Shown: positions 1 to 8,684 of the stretch, one piece after another
How positions within the stretch are numbered: position 1 is the first letter of the stretch
Layout: each line of letters starts with the position of its first letter
Assembly (NCBI GenBank): GCA_963746185.1
Contig: CAVVAE010000002.1
Span: forward strand, 186,001-250,000
Length of the DNA stretch: 64,000 nucleotides
DNA from: CAVVAE01 sp963746185
GTDB taxonomy: Bacteria; Actinomycetota; Actinomycetes; Propionibacteriales; Nocardioidaceae
Reading direction: 5' to 3'
Notes under the pieces: generated by a model
Seen by the model: only the letters and a program-made list of their open reading frames with translations
Database searches by the model: none
Told to the model about the DNA's origin: nothing
Program-made: the position numbers and the translations under genes

Positions 1-5
1 ACCCT

Positions 6-2999
6 GTGACTGCACCGCTTCACAAGCGGCGGCTGGCCCTCGCCGCCGCACTCCCCACAGCCGTCGTGGCGGCGCTCGTCGCACTCCCGACGGCCACAGC
101 CCACGCCGCACCTTCGACCACGATCGTCATCAACGAGGTGTACGGCGCGGGTGGCAACACGGGCGCGACCTACACCAATGACTTCATCGAGCTCAAGAAC
201 ATCGGCACGACCGAGATCGACGTCTCCGACTGGTCAGTGCAGTACGCCTCGGCAACCGGCGCGACCTACCAGGTCACCAACCTCACCGGCCAGATCCCCG
301 CGGGAGACAGCTACCTGGTCCAGGAGGCCGCAGGCACCGGCGGCACCGCCCCGTTGCCAGGCCCGGATGCAAGTGGGTCGATCGCGATGGCGGGCGGCGC
401 AGGCAAGGTCGCACTCGTCAATCACCAGAACGCCCTGACCTGCACAGTTCCCGACTGCGACACGGCAACCGGCGTCGTCGACTACGTCGGCTATGGCCCA
501 ACGGCCAATGACTCAGAGACAGCCCCGACCACGGCGGCCCTGACGAGCACGACCTCGGCGTCGCGAGACGCCGATGGTACGGATGCGGACAACAACTCGA
601 CCGACTTCACGGCAGGAGCGCCGTCGCCAGTCTCGTGTGGTGAGGACTGCGTCGCTCCCGCGCAGCCCAGCACTATTGCGGCGATCCAAGGAGCCGCACA
701 CTTGTCACCGCTCAGCGGCGACGGCGTCACCGATGTGACAGGAGTCGTCACGGCTCTCAAGAACAATGGCTACTTCATGCAGGATCCTCGCGGTAACACC
801 GCACCCGGCTGGGTGGCGGGCGCGTCCTCAGCCATCTTCGTCTTCACCAGCAGCGCGCCGACCGGGTTGTCCCCCGGTACGTCGGTCAGCGTCGATGGCA
901 CGGTCAGCGAGTTCCGGATCGGTGCCACTGGTCTCACGACCACAGAGCTTGTCGACGTCACGACAACCGTGCTCGCGCCGACCGCGACCATCCCGGCACC
1001 AACCCTGGTCGGACCGGGCGGCCTCGCCGTGCCGACGACGGTGATCGACAACGACGCCGGTGCAGGCCCGCCGATCAATGTCGAGACGGCAGGACAGTTC
1101 CAGCCGGCCGAGGACGGCATCGACTTCTGGGAGTCCTTGGAAGGCATGCGCGTCAGCCTCGAGGACGCTCGCGTTGTCGGGCCCACCAACACCCAGTTCG
1201 GCGAGACGCCGATTGTCCCCGCAGGCTCCGGTACGGCGACGGCCCGTGGCGGGATCGTGCTGCTGCAGAATGACCCGAACCCAGAGCGCATCATCCTTGA
1301 CAACGGGCTCGGCACCACCATTCCGAAGGCCAACGTAGGCGACACCTACGCCGGGGTCACGGAAGGCATTGTCGACTTCGACTTCGGGAACTTCCACCTG
1401 TTCGCAACTGCGACTCCGACGCTCGACGCCAACGGCCTCCAGCGCGAGGTCACGCCGGCCAGCACGCATGAGGAGCTGTCGGTCGCCACGTTCAACGTGG
1501 AGAACCTCGACCCCACCGACCCGCCGTCGAAGTTCGAGGAGCTGGCGGAGATCATCGTCGACAACATGGCGTCGCCTGACCTCGTCACCCTGGAAGAAGT
1601 CCAGGACAACAACGGCGCGACCAACAATGGCGTCACGGCTGCTGACCAGACCCTGCAGGAGCTGGTCGACGCCATCGAGGATGTGGGCGGTCCGTCGTAC
1701 ACGTTTGAGCAGATCGACCCGGTCAACAACGAGGAGGGTGGCGAGCCCGGCGGCAACATCCGCGTCGCGTTCCTGATCCAGGAGGACACACCGCTCTCGT
1801 TCGTCGAGCGCGATCCCGGCAACTCCACCACCGATACCGACGTCACGACGATCGACGGTCAGGCCGCGTTGACGCACTCGCCCGGACGCGTCGATCCGAG
1901 CAGCCCTGCTTGGGATGCTGCCCGCGTCCCGCTGGCGGGAGAGTTCATGTTCGGTGGCCAGAAGGTGTTTGTGGTGGCCAACCACTGGAGCTCCAAGGGT
2001 GGAGACCAGCCCCTCTTCGGGCCCAACCAGCCACCATTCCAGTCCTCGGAGGCCAAGCGAGTCCAGCAGGCTCAGTCCGTGACGGACTTCGTCGACGAGA
2101 TCTTCGCGGAGGACCCCGATGCCAATGTCGTGGTCGCCGGTGACCTGAACGACTTCGAGTACGCCGACTCGGTGATGACCCTGCGCGAAGGTGGTTCGCA
2201 GACGATGACCGACCTGCCGGCGACACTGCCGGCAAGCCAGCGCTACACGTACGTGTTCGAGGGCAACTCGCAGGTGCTCGACCACATCGTGATCTCGCCA
2301 GGACTCGTCAATCAGGGCTTCGACTACGACGTCCTGCACGTCAACGCGGAGTTCAACGACCAGGTGAGCGACCATGACCCGCAGGTCGTTGACCTGCAGC
2401 TCGGGCTGCCCGCCGCCAACGCCACCACCTTCGCCACCCCGGGCCAGGTTGTCTACGGAAACTCGGCCACGGTCTCCGGTGAGCTCCGTGACGTCACGAC
2501 GGACGAGGCGATTGGCGGTGCCGAGGTCGTGCTCCAGTCACGAGCACCGGGCACCACGACCTGGACGGACGGCGACACGGCGACCACAGACGCGGACGGC
2601 AACTACACCTACACCGTGACGCCGGAACGCAACACGCAATACCGGGTCGTCTTCATAGGTGATGCGACGCACGCGTCGACGCGAAGCAATGCCGTCCGGA
2701 TCGACGTCGCCACCCGCGTGACGCTGACGATCAGCGACCAGACGGTCAAGAAGGGCACCACCGTGCTCTTCACCGGTCTCGTGTCTCCCGACCACCGTGG
2801 TCAGACCGTCCAGGTGCAACGTCAACGGGCCAACCACACCTGGGAGACGATGAAGGTCGCAACGCTGAACAACGACAGCATCTACACCTTCCGGTGGAAA
2901 GCCGACAAGAAGGGGATGGCGCTCTGGCGAGTCGTCAAGCCGGCAGACAGCGACCACGTGAAGGGCGTGTCACGGCAGGCCAGCGTCAAGGTCAGCTGA
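6..2999 (+). CDS. Secreted nuclease-like protein: lamin-tail domain, endonuclease/exonuclease/phosphatase domain, Ig-like C-terminus
   Basis: 997 aa from a GTG start. A clear Sec signal peptide ends near residue 34 (AHA). Residues about 36-160 resemble a lamin-tail (LTD) domain (VINEVYGAGGN). From about residue 490 comes an endonuclease/exonuclease/phosphatase fold: VATFNVENLD, LEEVQDNNG, NHWSSKGG, GDLNDFEYAD and a terminal SDHDP with the catalytic His. This is the architecture of ExeM/NucH-type extracellular DNases, so degradation of external DNA is likely. Residues about 815-997 look like Ig-like or surface-binding repeats. The first base of the gene lies 6 bases into the window, so its promoter is not visible. 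Function is inferred from the family; confidence in the nuclease fold is high, in the substrate moderate. Confidence 0.85.
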   Translation: MTAPLHKRRLALAAALPTAVVAALVALPTATAHAAPSTTIVINEVYGAGGNTGATYTNDFIELKNIGTTEIDVSDWSVQYASATGATYQVTNLTGQIPAGDSYLVQEAAGTGGTAPLPGPDASGSIAMAGGAGKVALVNHQNALTCTVPDCDTATGVVDYVGYGPTANDSETAPTTAALTSTTSASRDADGTDADNNSTDFTAGAPSPVSCGEDCVAPAQPSTIAAIQGAAHLSPLSGDGVTDVTGVVTALKNNGYFMQDPRGNTAPGWVAGASSAIFVFTSSAPTGLSPGTSVSVDGTVSEFRIGATGLTTTELVDVTTTVLAPTATIPAPTLVGPGGLAVPTTVIDNDAGAGPPINVETAGQFQPAEDGIDFWESLEGMRVSLEDARVVGPTNTQFGETPIVPAGSGTATARGGIVLLQNDPNPERIILDNGLGTTIPKANVGDTYAGVTEGIVDFDFGNFHLFATATPTLDANGLQREVTPASTHEELSVATFNVENLDPTDPPSKFEELAEIIVDNMASPDLVTLEEVQDNNGATNNGVTAADQTLQELVDAIEDVGGPSYTFEQIDPVNNEEGGEPGGNIRVAFLIQEDTPLSFVERDPGNSTTDTDVTTIDGQAALTHSPGRVDPSSPAWDAARVPLAGEFMFGGQKVFVVANHWSSKGGDQPLFGPNQPPFQSSEAKRVQQAQSVTDFVDEIFAEDPDANVVVAGDLNDFEYADSVMTLREGGSQTMTDLPATLPASQRYTYVFEGNSQVLDHIVISPGLVNQGFDYDVLHVNAEFNDQVSDHDPQVVDLQLGLPAANATTFATPGQVVYGNSATVSGELRDVTTDEAIGGAEVVLQSRAPGTTTWTDGDTATTDADGNYTYTVTPERNTQYRVVFIGDATHASTRSNAVRIDVATRVTLTISDQTVKKGTTVLFTGLVSPDHRGQTVQVQRQRANHTWETMKVATLNNDSIYTFRWKADKKGMALWRVVKPADSDHVKGVSRQASVKVS

Positions 3000-3036
3000 C
3001 GGGTCTTGGTGGGGGTGCCGCGCTGGCATGACCACG

Positions 3037-3042
3037 TACGCT
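3037..3042 (+). promoter_or_regulatory. Probable -10 element of leaderless msrB
   Basis: TACGCT, matching the actinobacterial TANNNT pattern, sits 6 bases before the msrB ATG, placing the transcript start at or next to the start codon. No convincing -35 box is seen. Confidence 0.5.
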
Positions 3043-3048
3043 TGAGGC

Positions 3049-3471
3049 ATGGAGCATGACACCCCTGTCCACCCCAAGGTGACCAAGTCCGACGATGAGT
3101 GGCGCGCACAGCTGAACCCGCAGGAGTACTCCGTTCTCCGCAAGGCGAGCACCGAGCGCCCCTGGTCTGGTGAGTACGTCGACACCAAGACCGAAGGCGT
3201 CTACCGCTGCCGCGCGTGTGGAGCCGAACTGTTCAGGTCCAACGAGAAGTTCGACTCGCACTGCGGCTGGCCGTCGTTCTGGGCACCCAGCGACTCCGAT
3301 GGTGTCGTCCTGATCGAGGACGTCTCCCTCGGGATGGCCCGCACCGAGGTCCGCTGCGCGACCTGCGACTCTCACCTCGGGCACGTCTTCCTCGGCGAGG
3401 GTTACGACAACCCCACCGACGCCCGGTACTGCATCAACTCGGTTTCCCTCACGCTCGAGCCGTCGGCCTGA
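3049..3471 (+). CDS. msrB: Peptide-methionine (R)-S-oxide reductase MsrB
   Basis: 140 aa, normal length for the family. It reduces methionine-R-sulfoxide in oxidised proteins in the cytoplasm. Seen: both zinc CxxC pairs (CRACG, CATCD), the SHCGWPSFW block, the HLGHVF block and the catalytic Cys in RYCINS near the C-terminus. The start is the first ATG. A TACGCT -10-like hexamer ends 6 bases before it and there is no Shine-Dalgarno sequence, which suggests a leaderless transcript. It converges on hemQ with a 20-base gap; msrB next to hemQ is a common actinobacterial arrangement. Confidence 0.95.
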   Translation: MEHDTPVHPKVTKSDDEWRAQLNPQEYSVLRKASTERPWSGEYVDTKTEGVYRCRACGAELFRSNEKFDSHCGWPSFWAPSDSDGVVLIEDVSLGMARTEVRCATCDSHLGHVFLGEGYDNPTDARYCINSVSLTLEPSA

Positions 3472-3491
3472 GCCGTCAGGGCCTGGTTGAA

Positions 3492-4214
3492 TCAGGGCAG
3501 TGCGGTGAGAAGATCCTTCACGGTCCGCCGCCGACCGGTGTAGAACGGCACCTCTTCACGGACGTGTCGTCGGGTCACGCTGGAGCGAAGGTGCCGCATC
3601 AGATCGACGATGCGGTGCAGCTCATCGGCCTCGAAGGCCAAGATCCACTCGTAATCGCCTAGCGCGAACGACGCGACGGTGTTGGCTCGCACGTCGGGAT
3701 ACTCACGGGCGAGCTGGCCGTGCTCGGCGAGCATGCCACGGCGTTCGGAGTCCTCGAGCAGGTACCACTCGTAGGAACGCACGAACGGGTAGACACAGAC
3801 GTAGTCGCGAGGTTGCTCGTCTGCGAGGAACGCCGGGATGTGGCTCTTGTTGAACTCCGCAGGTCGGTGCAACGCCATCTGCGACCACACCGGCACGAGC
3901 CGACCGCCGAGCGCTGTACGACGCAGGGCGTTGTAGGCCGACTGCAGCGCCTCCGCCGTCGATGCGTGCCACCAGACCATCAGGTCAGCGTCAGCGCGCA
4001 GACCTGACACGTCGTACACGCCGCGCACTGTCACGTCGTCGTCGCCAAGACTCGCGAACAACGCCTCGACCTCGCCGATCTGTTCGGACCGCTCGTCGTC
4101 GGAGTCGACCGGAGCGCCGATCTCGAAGACGCTCCACATGGTGTAACGGATGACGTCGTTGAGCTCTCGGGCCGCCTTGCCCTGCTGGGGTCGCTTCTCT
4201 GGGTCACTCGTCAT
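3492..4214 (-). CDS. hemQ: Coproheme decarboxylase HemQ (ChdC), chlorite-dismutase family
   Basis: 240 aa from the ATG at 4214 (MTSDPEK). It carries out the last step of the coproporphyrin-dependent haem pathway, turning Fe-coproporphyrin III into protohaem by two oxidative decarboxylations. Seen: YTMWSVFEIG at the N-terminus, the DYVCVYPFVRS block containing the candidate catalytic Tyr, and a downstream AEHGQ His as candidate haem ligand. Its ATG overlaps the hemG stop by ATGA, so the two are translationally coupled. A longer reading frame upstream runs inside hemG and is discarded. Confidence 0.94.
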   Translation of the reverse strand: MTSDPEKRPQQGKAARELNDVIRYTMWSVFEIGAPVDSDDERSEQIGEVEALFASLGDDDVTVRGVYDVSGLRADADLMVWWHASTAEALQSAYNALRRTALGGRLVPVWSQMALHRPAEFNKSHIPAFLADEQPRDYVCVYPFVRSYEWYLLEDSERRGMLAEHGQLAREYPDVRANTVASFALGDYEWILAFEADELHRIVDLMRHLRSSVTRRHVREEVPFYTGRRRTVKDLLTALP

Positions 4215-5677
4215 GGCGCCATTCTCCCGCTCGACGCCAACGCCCCCACCACCTGGGTAGCCGCCCGGGTCCCGGTGGAGATGACGGCAGGGATGCCGAC
4301 GCCGTCGAGAGCCGCGCCGCACACCTCGAGCCCTGGCACATGGGCCACAGCTGCTCGGATGCGGGCCACCTTGTCGAGGTGTCCCACGGCGTACTGCGGC
4401 AACGCCCCGCCCCAGCGCGTGACGACGGTGTCGAGCAACGGTGCATGGAGTCCGGTGGCTTCACGCAGGTCCATCACGGCCGCCTCGACGAGCTCGCTGT
4501 CGTCTCGTTGCAGGTCGGACTCTTCCCGGTGACGCCCGACGGAGCACCGGATCACGACGACATCGCCAGCGAGCCACTGCCACTTACGTGATGAGTACGT
4601 CGCGGCCTTGATGACTCGGCCGTCGACGGGCGGTACGACGAATCCCGACCCTTCGAGAGCCACGGCCACGTCGCTCGCCTGAAACGCCACGGTGACGATG
4701 GCCATAGAGGCGTACTCGATCCGACCGAGCTCGAGCGCCGCGGCAGGAGCGGCAGACCGCAGAAGCCGCGCGGCCGCGATCGCCGGCGTTGCGAGGATCA
4801 CGGCATCGGCCTCGATGACATCTGGGCTCGCGGTCGAACCTTCGACGAGCCACCACCCGTGAGCAGTCCGCTCAAGTTCGCGCACCATCGCGTCCCGTCG
4901 CACCTCTCCGCCGCGAGCCTCGATCTCGGCGGCCACGGCCGTCGCCAGTCGGCCCACACCTCCGGAGATGCCGGCGAACACCGGGGTTGGGACAGGCATG
5001 GTCTCCCCCGCTTCGCCCGCCTCGGGGCGCTCCGACCCGCCCGCGGCGACACTCTTCGCGGCTGCCAACAAGCCGCCGTACTCGCGGACGGCGGCCACCA
5101 CCTGAGGCAGCGCCGCATGCACCGAGAGCTCGTCGGCCCGGCCGGCGTACACACCGCCGAGCAACGGTTCGACCAACCGGTCACGGACGTCGTGTCCCAA
5201 CCGCCGCGCCACCAGCCCGCCGACGCCCTCGTCAGCTGTGAGGTCAAGGCGCGGCAGCCGCCTCTCGAGCCTGGCGCGGGCGACCGCCGACCTGCTCAGG
5301 ATGCCGCTTCGGGCGGCGACTCCGAGGTCAGCCGGGATCCCCATCAGTGTCGGTGGCAGCGGACGCACGGCATGGCGGGTCCAGACACCGGCACCCGGGG
5401 TCACAGGATGGACGAGCCGCTCGCCGAGTCCGACCGCGCGCGCCAACGCCGTGCCTTCGGTACGACGATTGAGGATCGACTCCGCACCGAGGTCGACCGG
5501 GATGCCGGCAATTTCGCCGAGACGCAACTTGCCACCCACCTGCTCAGCGCCCTCGAGGACCGTGACCCGCACGTCAGGATGAGCGAGCAACACCTCGCGC
5601 GCAGCGGTCAGCCCGGCAATGCCGCCACCGACGACCACCACATGCGGCGTGGCGGTCGGGTCAGAACTTGGCGGCAT
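4211..5677 (-). CDS. hemG: Coproporphyrinogen III oxidase / protoporphyrinogen oxidase, HemG/HemY (CgoX) type
   Basis: 488 aa FAD-dependent oxidase. It opens with an FAD Rossmann motif (VVVVGGGIAGLTAA) followed by VTVLEG and a second dinucleotide region near the C-terminus (VCGAALDGVGIPA). Family members oxidise coproporphyrinogen III to coproporphyrin III in Gram-positive bacteria. It is coupled to hemQ by a 4-base overlap. hemE lies on the same strand, but a DUF4349 gene on the opposite strand sits between them, so hemG probably has its own promoter within 5678-5975. Confidence 0.94.
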   Translation of the reverse strand: MPPSSDPTATPHVVVVGGGIAGLTAAREVLLAHPDVRVTVLEGAEQVGGKLRLGEIAGIPVDLGAESILNRRTEGTALARAVGLGERLVHPVTPGAGVWTRHAVRPLPPTLMGIPADLGVAARSGILSRSAVARARLERRLPRLDLTADEGVGGLVARRLGHDVRDRLVEPLLGGVYAGRADELSVHAALPQVVAAVREYGGLLAAAKSVAAGGSERPEAGEAGETMPVPTPVFAGISGGVGRLATAVAAEIEARGGEVRRDAMVRELERTAHGWWLVEGSTASPDVIEADAVILATPAIAAARLLRSAAPAAALELGRIEYASMAIVTVAFQASDVAVALEGSGFVVPPVDGRVIKAATYSSRKWQWLAGDVVVIRCSVGRHREESDLQRDDSELVEAAVMDLREATGLHAPLLDTVVTRWGGALPQYAVGHLDKVARIRAAVAHVPGLEVCGAALDGVGIPAVISTGTRAATQVVGALASSGRMAP

Positions 5678-5975
5678 ACCGACCAGTCTCCCAAACCCTC
5701 TCGGGCCTCAGAGCGTCGCACAGCACAGAAGGTTTGGCGCAATCGCGGATTGTGGGCACCCACGGACCCTCCTTTCGCGCCAATCCGCCGCACCCAAAGC
5801 CATGCGGACGTCGGGCGACCCCGCAAACCAAACCGAGTGCCAGCGTCGTCACAACTGCCAAGGCCTAACCCCAGCGAACCCGCTGGCGCCCGACGACGTG
5901 CAAGCCGGAAGCCGTTCCGCGAATCAGCCCCACGCAGCAGCGGAACCGTCGCGGCTGCAACTGCGTCAGACCGTC
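5678..5975. other. Divergent intergenic region between hemG and the DUF4349 gene
   Basis: About 300 bases with no convincing gene. It must hold the promoters of hemG (minus) and the DUF4349 lipoprotein (plus). TTGGCGC near 5733 and GCGCCAA near 5776 form widely spaced inverted 7-mers; no operator can be assigned. Confidence 0.4.
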
Positions 5976-6980
5976 ATGCGTATTCGTGGTGGTTCCCTTC
6001 GTACGACGGCTGTTGCCGTCGTCATCTCTGTGACATGCCTGGTCGCGCTCGGCGCGTGCAGCCAAGGCTCGAACTCCGACTCAGCCAGCGACGCGGGCGG
6101 TGCCGCAGCCGAGGGCGAGGCGAACCAGGACGCCATCTCTGGCGGTGGCGACAGCGGGGTCGCCCAGCGTGACGCGGCGTCGGTTCCGACGGACGAGGGG
6201 TACGACGGCTCCGGCTCCTTGGATGTCGAGCCGGCCGGAAGCAACCAGTCCCAACTCGTTGTCGGATCGTCGCTGATCAAGACCGGCGCCGTCAGTCTGG
6301 AGTCTGGCGACATCGGTCGCGAACTCACGAGGATCTACAGCATCGTCGCGTCGACGGGAGGGGAGATCTCCAAGGAGGACACCACGACCGACCGCGATGG
6401 CGAGGAGATCCGCTCCATGCTCGTCCTCCGGGTGCCGGTCGACGAGTTCGACTCCACGCTCAACGAGATCTCTCAGCTGGGCACGTTGGTTACCAAGGCC
6501 CGCAACTCGCGCGACGTGACGACCGAAGTCATCGACATCGCCTCGCGGGTCGAGAGCGCTCAGGAGTCGATCACGACGCTGCGCAAGTTGTTCAGCCGGG
6601 CCACCGCACTCGGCGACATCATCCGGCTCGAGAGCGAGCTGGCGCAGCGCGAGGCCAACCTCGAGTCCCTTCAGGCGCAGCAACGTGCGCTCGCCGACAA
6701 GACCACGATGTCGACCCTCACGGTAACCATCGACCAACCAAGCAAGCCCGAGCCACAGACCACGTCGGACGATGACGAGGCTGGCGGCTTTGTCTCCGGG
6801 ATCAAGCAGGGTTGGGACGCGATGAAGACCGCGGTGCTGGCCGTCGGCCACGGGTTGGGTCTCGTCCTCCCGCTCGGCACCCTGATCCTGCTGGCGGCGG
6901 CAGTCGTGTTCTGGGGAGTACGACGCTGGGCCCCGCCCCGCCAACGACCCGTCACCGAGGACGGTTCCTCACTTCAGTGA
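5976..6980 (+). CDS. DUF4349 lipoprotein with coiled coil and C-terminal membrane anchor
   Basis: 334 aa from the ATG at 5976. The N-terminus is a lipoprotein signal: basic MRIRGG, hydrophobic core, then a lipobox ending in LGACSQG. An acidic, Ser/Gly-rich linker follows. Residues about 105-265 match the DUF4349 pattern (a periplasmic-type fold plus the heptad-rich VESAQESITTLRK and QREANLESLQAQ segments). A hydrophobic helix near residues 295-320 ends in a basic tail, a second membrane anchor. DUF4349 proteins have no settled function. The 3' end overlaps the hemE end by 12 bases on the other strand. The upstream in-frame extension has no signal peptide and is rejected. Confidence 0.88.
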   Translation: MRIRGGSLRTTAVAVVISVTCLVALGACSQGSNSDSASDAGGAAAEGEANQDAISGGGDSGVAQRDAASVPTDEGYDGSGSLDVEPAGSNQSQLVVGSSLIKTGAVSLESGDIGRELTRIYSIVASTGGEISKEDTTTDRDGEEIRSMLVLRVPVDEFDSTLNEISQLGTLVTKARNSRDVTTEVIDIASRVESAQESITTLRKLFSRATALGDIIRLESELAQREANLESLQAQQRALADKTTMSTLTVTIDQPSKPEPQTTSDDDEAGGFVSGIKQGWDAMKTAVLAVGHGLGLVLPLGTLILLAAAVVFWGVRRWAPPRQRPVTEDGSSLQ

Positions 6981-8015
6981 GTGCACCAGCTCGACGATGC
7001 GGGTGAGCACGTCGGGGTCGGTGTCAGGCAGCACACCGTGACCAAGGTTGAAGATGTGTCCGGGAGCCGCCTCACCGGCAGCCACGATCTGCCGCGTGCT
7101 GGACTCGATGACCTCCCAGGGCGCGAACACCAAAGCCGAGTCGAGGTTGCCCTGAACCGCCTGACCGGGCTGGATTCTGGTCAGCGCCTGGTCCAGAGGC
7201 ACCCGCCAGTCGACGCCCATCACCTCGACCCCCGCGCTGCTCATGTCACTCAGCAGTTCGCCCGTCGCGACGCCGAAGTGGATGCGTGGCACGCCGAGGT
7301 CAGCGATCGCCGAGAACACCGCGGTGCTGTGGGGAAGCACATGCGCGCGATAGTCCGCAGGGCTCAGCCCGCCGGCCCACGAGTCGAAGAGCTGGACGGC
7401 GACCGCGCCCGCTTCGACCTGCACGCGGAGGAAACCGGCGGAGATCTCCGCCAGCCGTCCCAGGAGTGCCGCCCAGACATCGGGCGCACTGTGCATGAGC
7501 GCCTTCGTCTTGGCATGGTCCTTCGAAGGACCGCCTTCGATGAGGTACGACGCCAGGGTGTACGGCGCTCCCGCAAACCCGATCAACGGAGTCGCGCCGA
7601 GCTCACCCGTCAGGCCGCTGACCGCCTCAGTGATGAACTCCAGCCGCGACGGGTCGAACTCAGGCAGCCGCCGGACTCCTTCGAGATCGGCGATCGGCTC
7701 GGCGATGACCGGGCCGACGCCGGGCACGATGTCGAGGTCGACGCCAAGCGCCTTGAGCGGCAACACGATGTCGCTGAAGAAGATCGCCGCGTCGACACCA
7801 TGGCGGCGCACGGGCTGCATGGTGATCTCGACGATCAGGTCGGGCCGCATACAGGCGTCGAGCATGGCCACCCCCTCGCGCAGAGCGCGATACTCCGGCA
7901 GCGACCGACCCGCTTGGCGCATGAACCAGACCGGCACCGGAATCGGTCGGCCAGACTCGTCCAGCCGCCGCCCGCGAGCGTGCTGGAGGAACGAACTTGG
8001 CGAGGGTGCTGTCAC
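6969..8015 (-). CDS. hemE: Uroporphyrinogen decarboxylase HemE
   Basis: 348 aa, standard length. It decarboxylates the four acetate side chains of uroporphyrinogen III to give coproporphyrinogen III, the substrate of the HemG product encoded nearby. Seen: the signature PVWFMRQAGRSLPEYR near residue 28, IFFSDIVLP with the catalytic Asp, GFAGAPYTLASYL, and FNLGHGVLPDT near the C-terminus. It diverges from the DUF3000 gene with 84 bases between starts. Confidence 0.97.
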   Translation of the reverse strand: MTAPSPSSFLQHARGRRLDESGRPIPVPVWFMRQAGRSLPEYRALREGVAMLDACMRPDLIVEITMQPVRRHGVDAAIFFSDIVLPLKALGVDLDIVPGVGPVIAEPIADLEGVRRLPEFDPSRLEFITEAVSGLTGELGATPLIGFAGAPYTLASYLIEGGPSKDHAKTKALMHSAPDVWAALLGRLAEISAGFLRVQVEAGAVAVQLFDSWAGGLSPADYRAHVLPHSTAVFSAIADLGVPRIHFGVATGELLSDMSSAGVEVMGVDWRVPLDQALTRIQPGQAVQGNLDSALVFAPWEVIESSTRQIVAAGEAAPGHIFNLGHGVLPDTDPDVLTRIVELVHSLK

Positions 8016-8087
8016 GACGCAGATCCTCGCACAAATCCTCGGCTAGCCATCCGGCGAGTCGGGCAGACGGGTCACATGGGGAGGACT

Positions 8088-8093
8088 TAGGCT
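8088..8093 (+). promoter_or_regulatory. Probable -10 element of leaderless DUF3000-rnd operon
   Basis: TAGGCT, 6 bases before the ATG at 8100. Hexamer, spacing and surrounding bases closely match those before msrB (TACGCT then TGAGGC). No Shine-Dalgarno sequence is present, so a leaderless mRNA is likely. Confidence 0.5.
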
Positions 8094-8099
8094 CAAGGC

Positions 8100-8684
8100 A
8101 TGGCCGCGCGCAAAGAAATCGACGCGCCGCCGGCAGAATTCCAGAAGGCTCTCGATCAGCTCAGATCGGCGCGACTGCGACCCGAGATCTTCTCTGAGGA
8201 GATGCCGGCGCCGCAACGCATCGCGCCCTACTCCGCCGCCATCACCGCCGACGTCACGGTTGCGGGCGAAGAGGTAGGCGGCGGTCGGCTCGTGCTGCTC
8301 TACGACCCCGCCGGCAATGAGGCTTGGGAAGGCACGTTTCGCTGTGTCGCGTATGCGCGCGCCGACATCGACCCCGAGATGGTGACCGACCCGCTGCTCG
8401 GTGCCGTCGGCTGGACCTGGCTGATTGAGTCGCTCGAAGCTCACGGCGCGGAGTTCCTCGCCCCCAGCGGTACTGTCACGCGAGTGGCCTCAGAGAGCTA
8501 TGGCGGCATGCAGGATGAGCCAGCGAACGCCGAGATCGAAGTCCGCGCGTCCTGGTCACCGATCGGCGCCATCGGCCCGCATGTGGAGGCTTGGGGTGAT
8601 CTTCTCTGCACGGCAGCCGGATTGCCCCCGGTTCCCGCCGGGGTCGTCGCCATGCCCAACCGGCGCGGCCAACGAGCTCGATGA
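8100..8684 (+). CDS. DUF3000 domain protein
   Basis: 194 aa with no signal peptide or membrane segment. It matches the actinobacterial DUF3000 family (PPAEFQKALDQLRSA near the N-terminus, APYSAAITADV, GWTWLIESLEAHGAEF). No biochemical role is known. Its TGA overlaps the ribonuclease D start (ATGA), and this pair is conserved next to hemE in related genomes, which hints at a linked housekeeping role. Confidence 0.9.
   Translation: MAARKEIDAPPAEFQKALDQLRSARLRPEIFSEEMPAPQRIAPYSAAITADVTVAGEEVGGGRLVLLYDPAGNEAWEGTFRCVAYARADIDPEMVTDPLLGAVGWTWLIESLEAHGAEFLAPSGTVTRVASESYGGMQDEPANAEIEVRASWSPIGAIGPHVEAWGDLLCTAAGLPPVPAGVVAMPNRRGQRAR

Noticed and set aside
828..2375. 515-aa minus-strand frame
   Set aside because: Antisense to the secreted nuclease, whose motifs are convincing.
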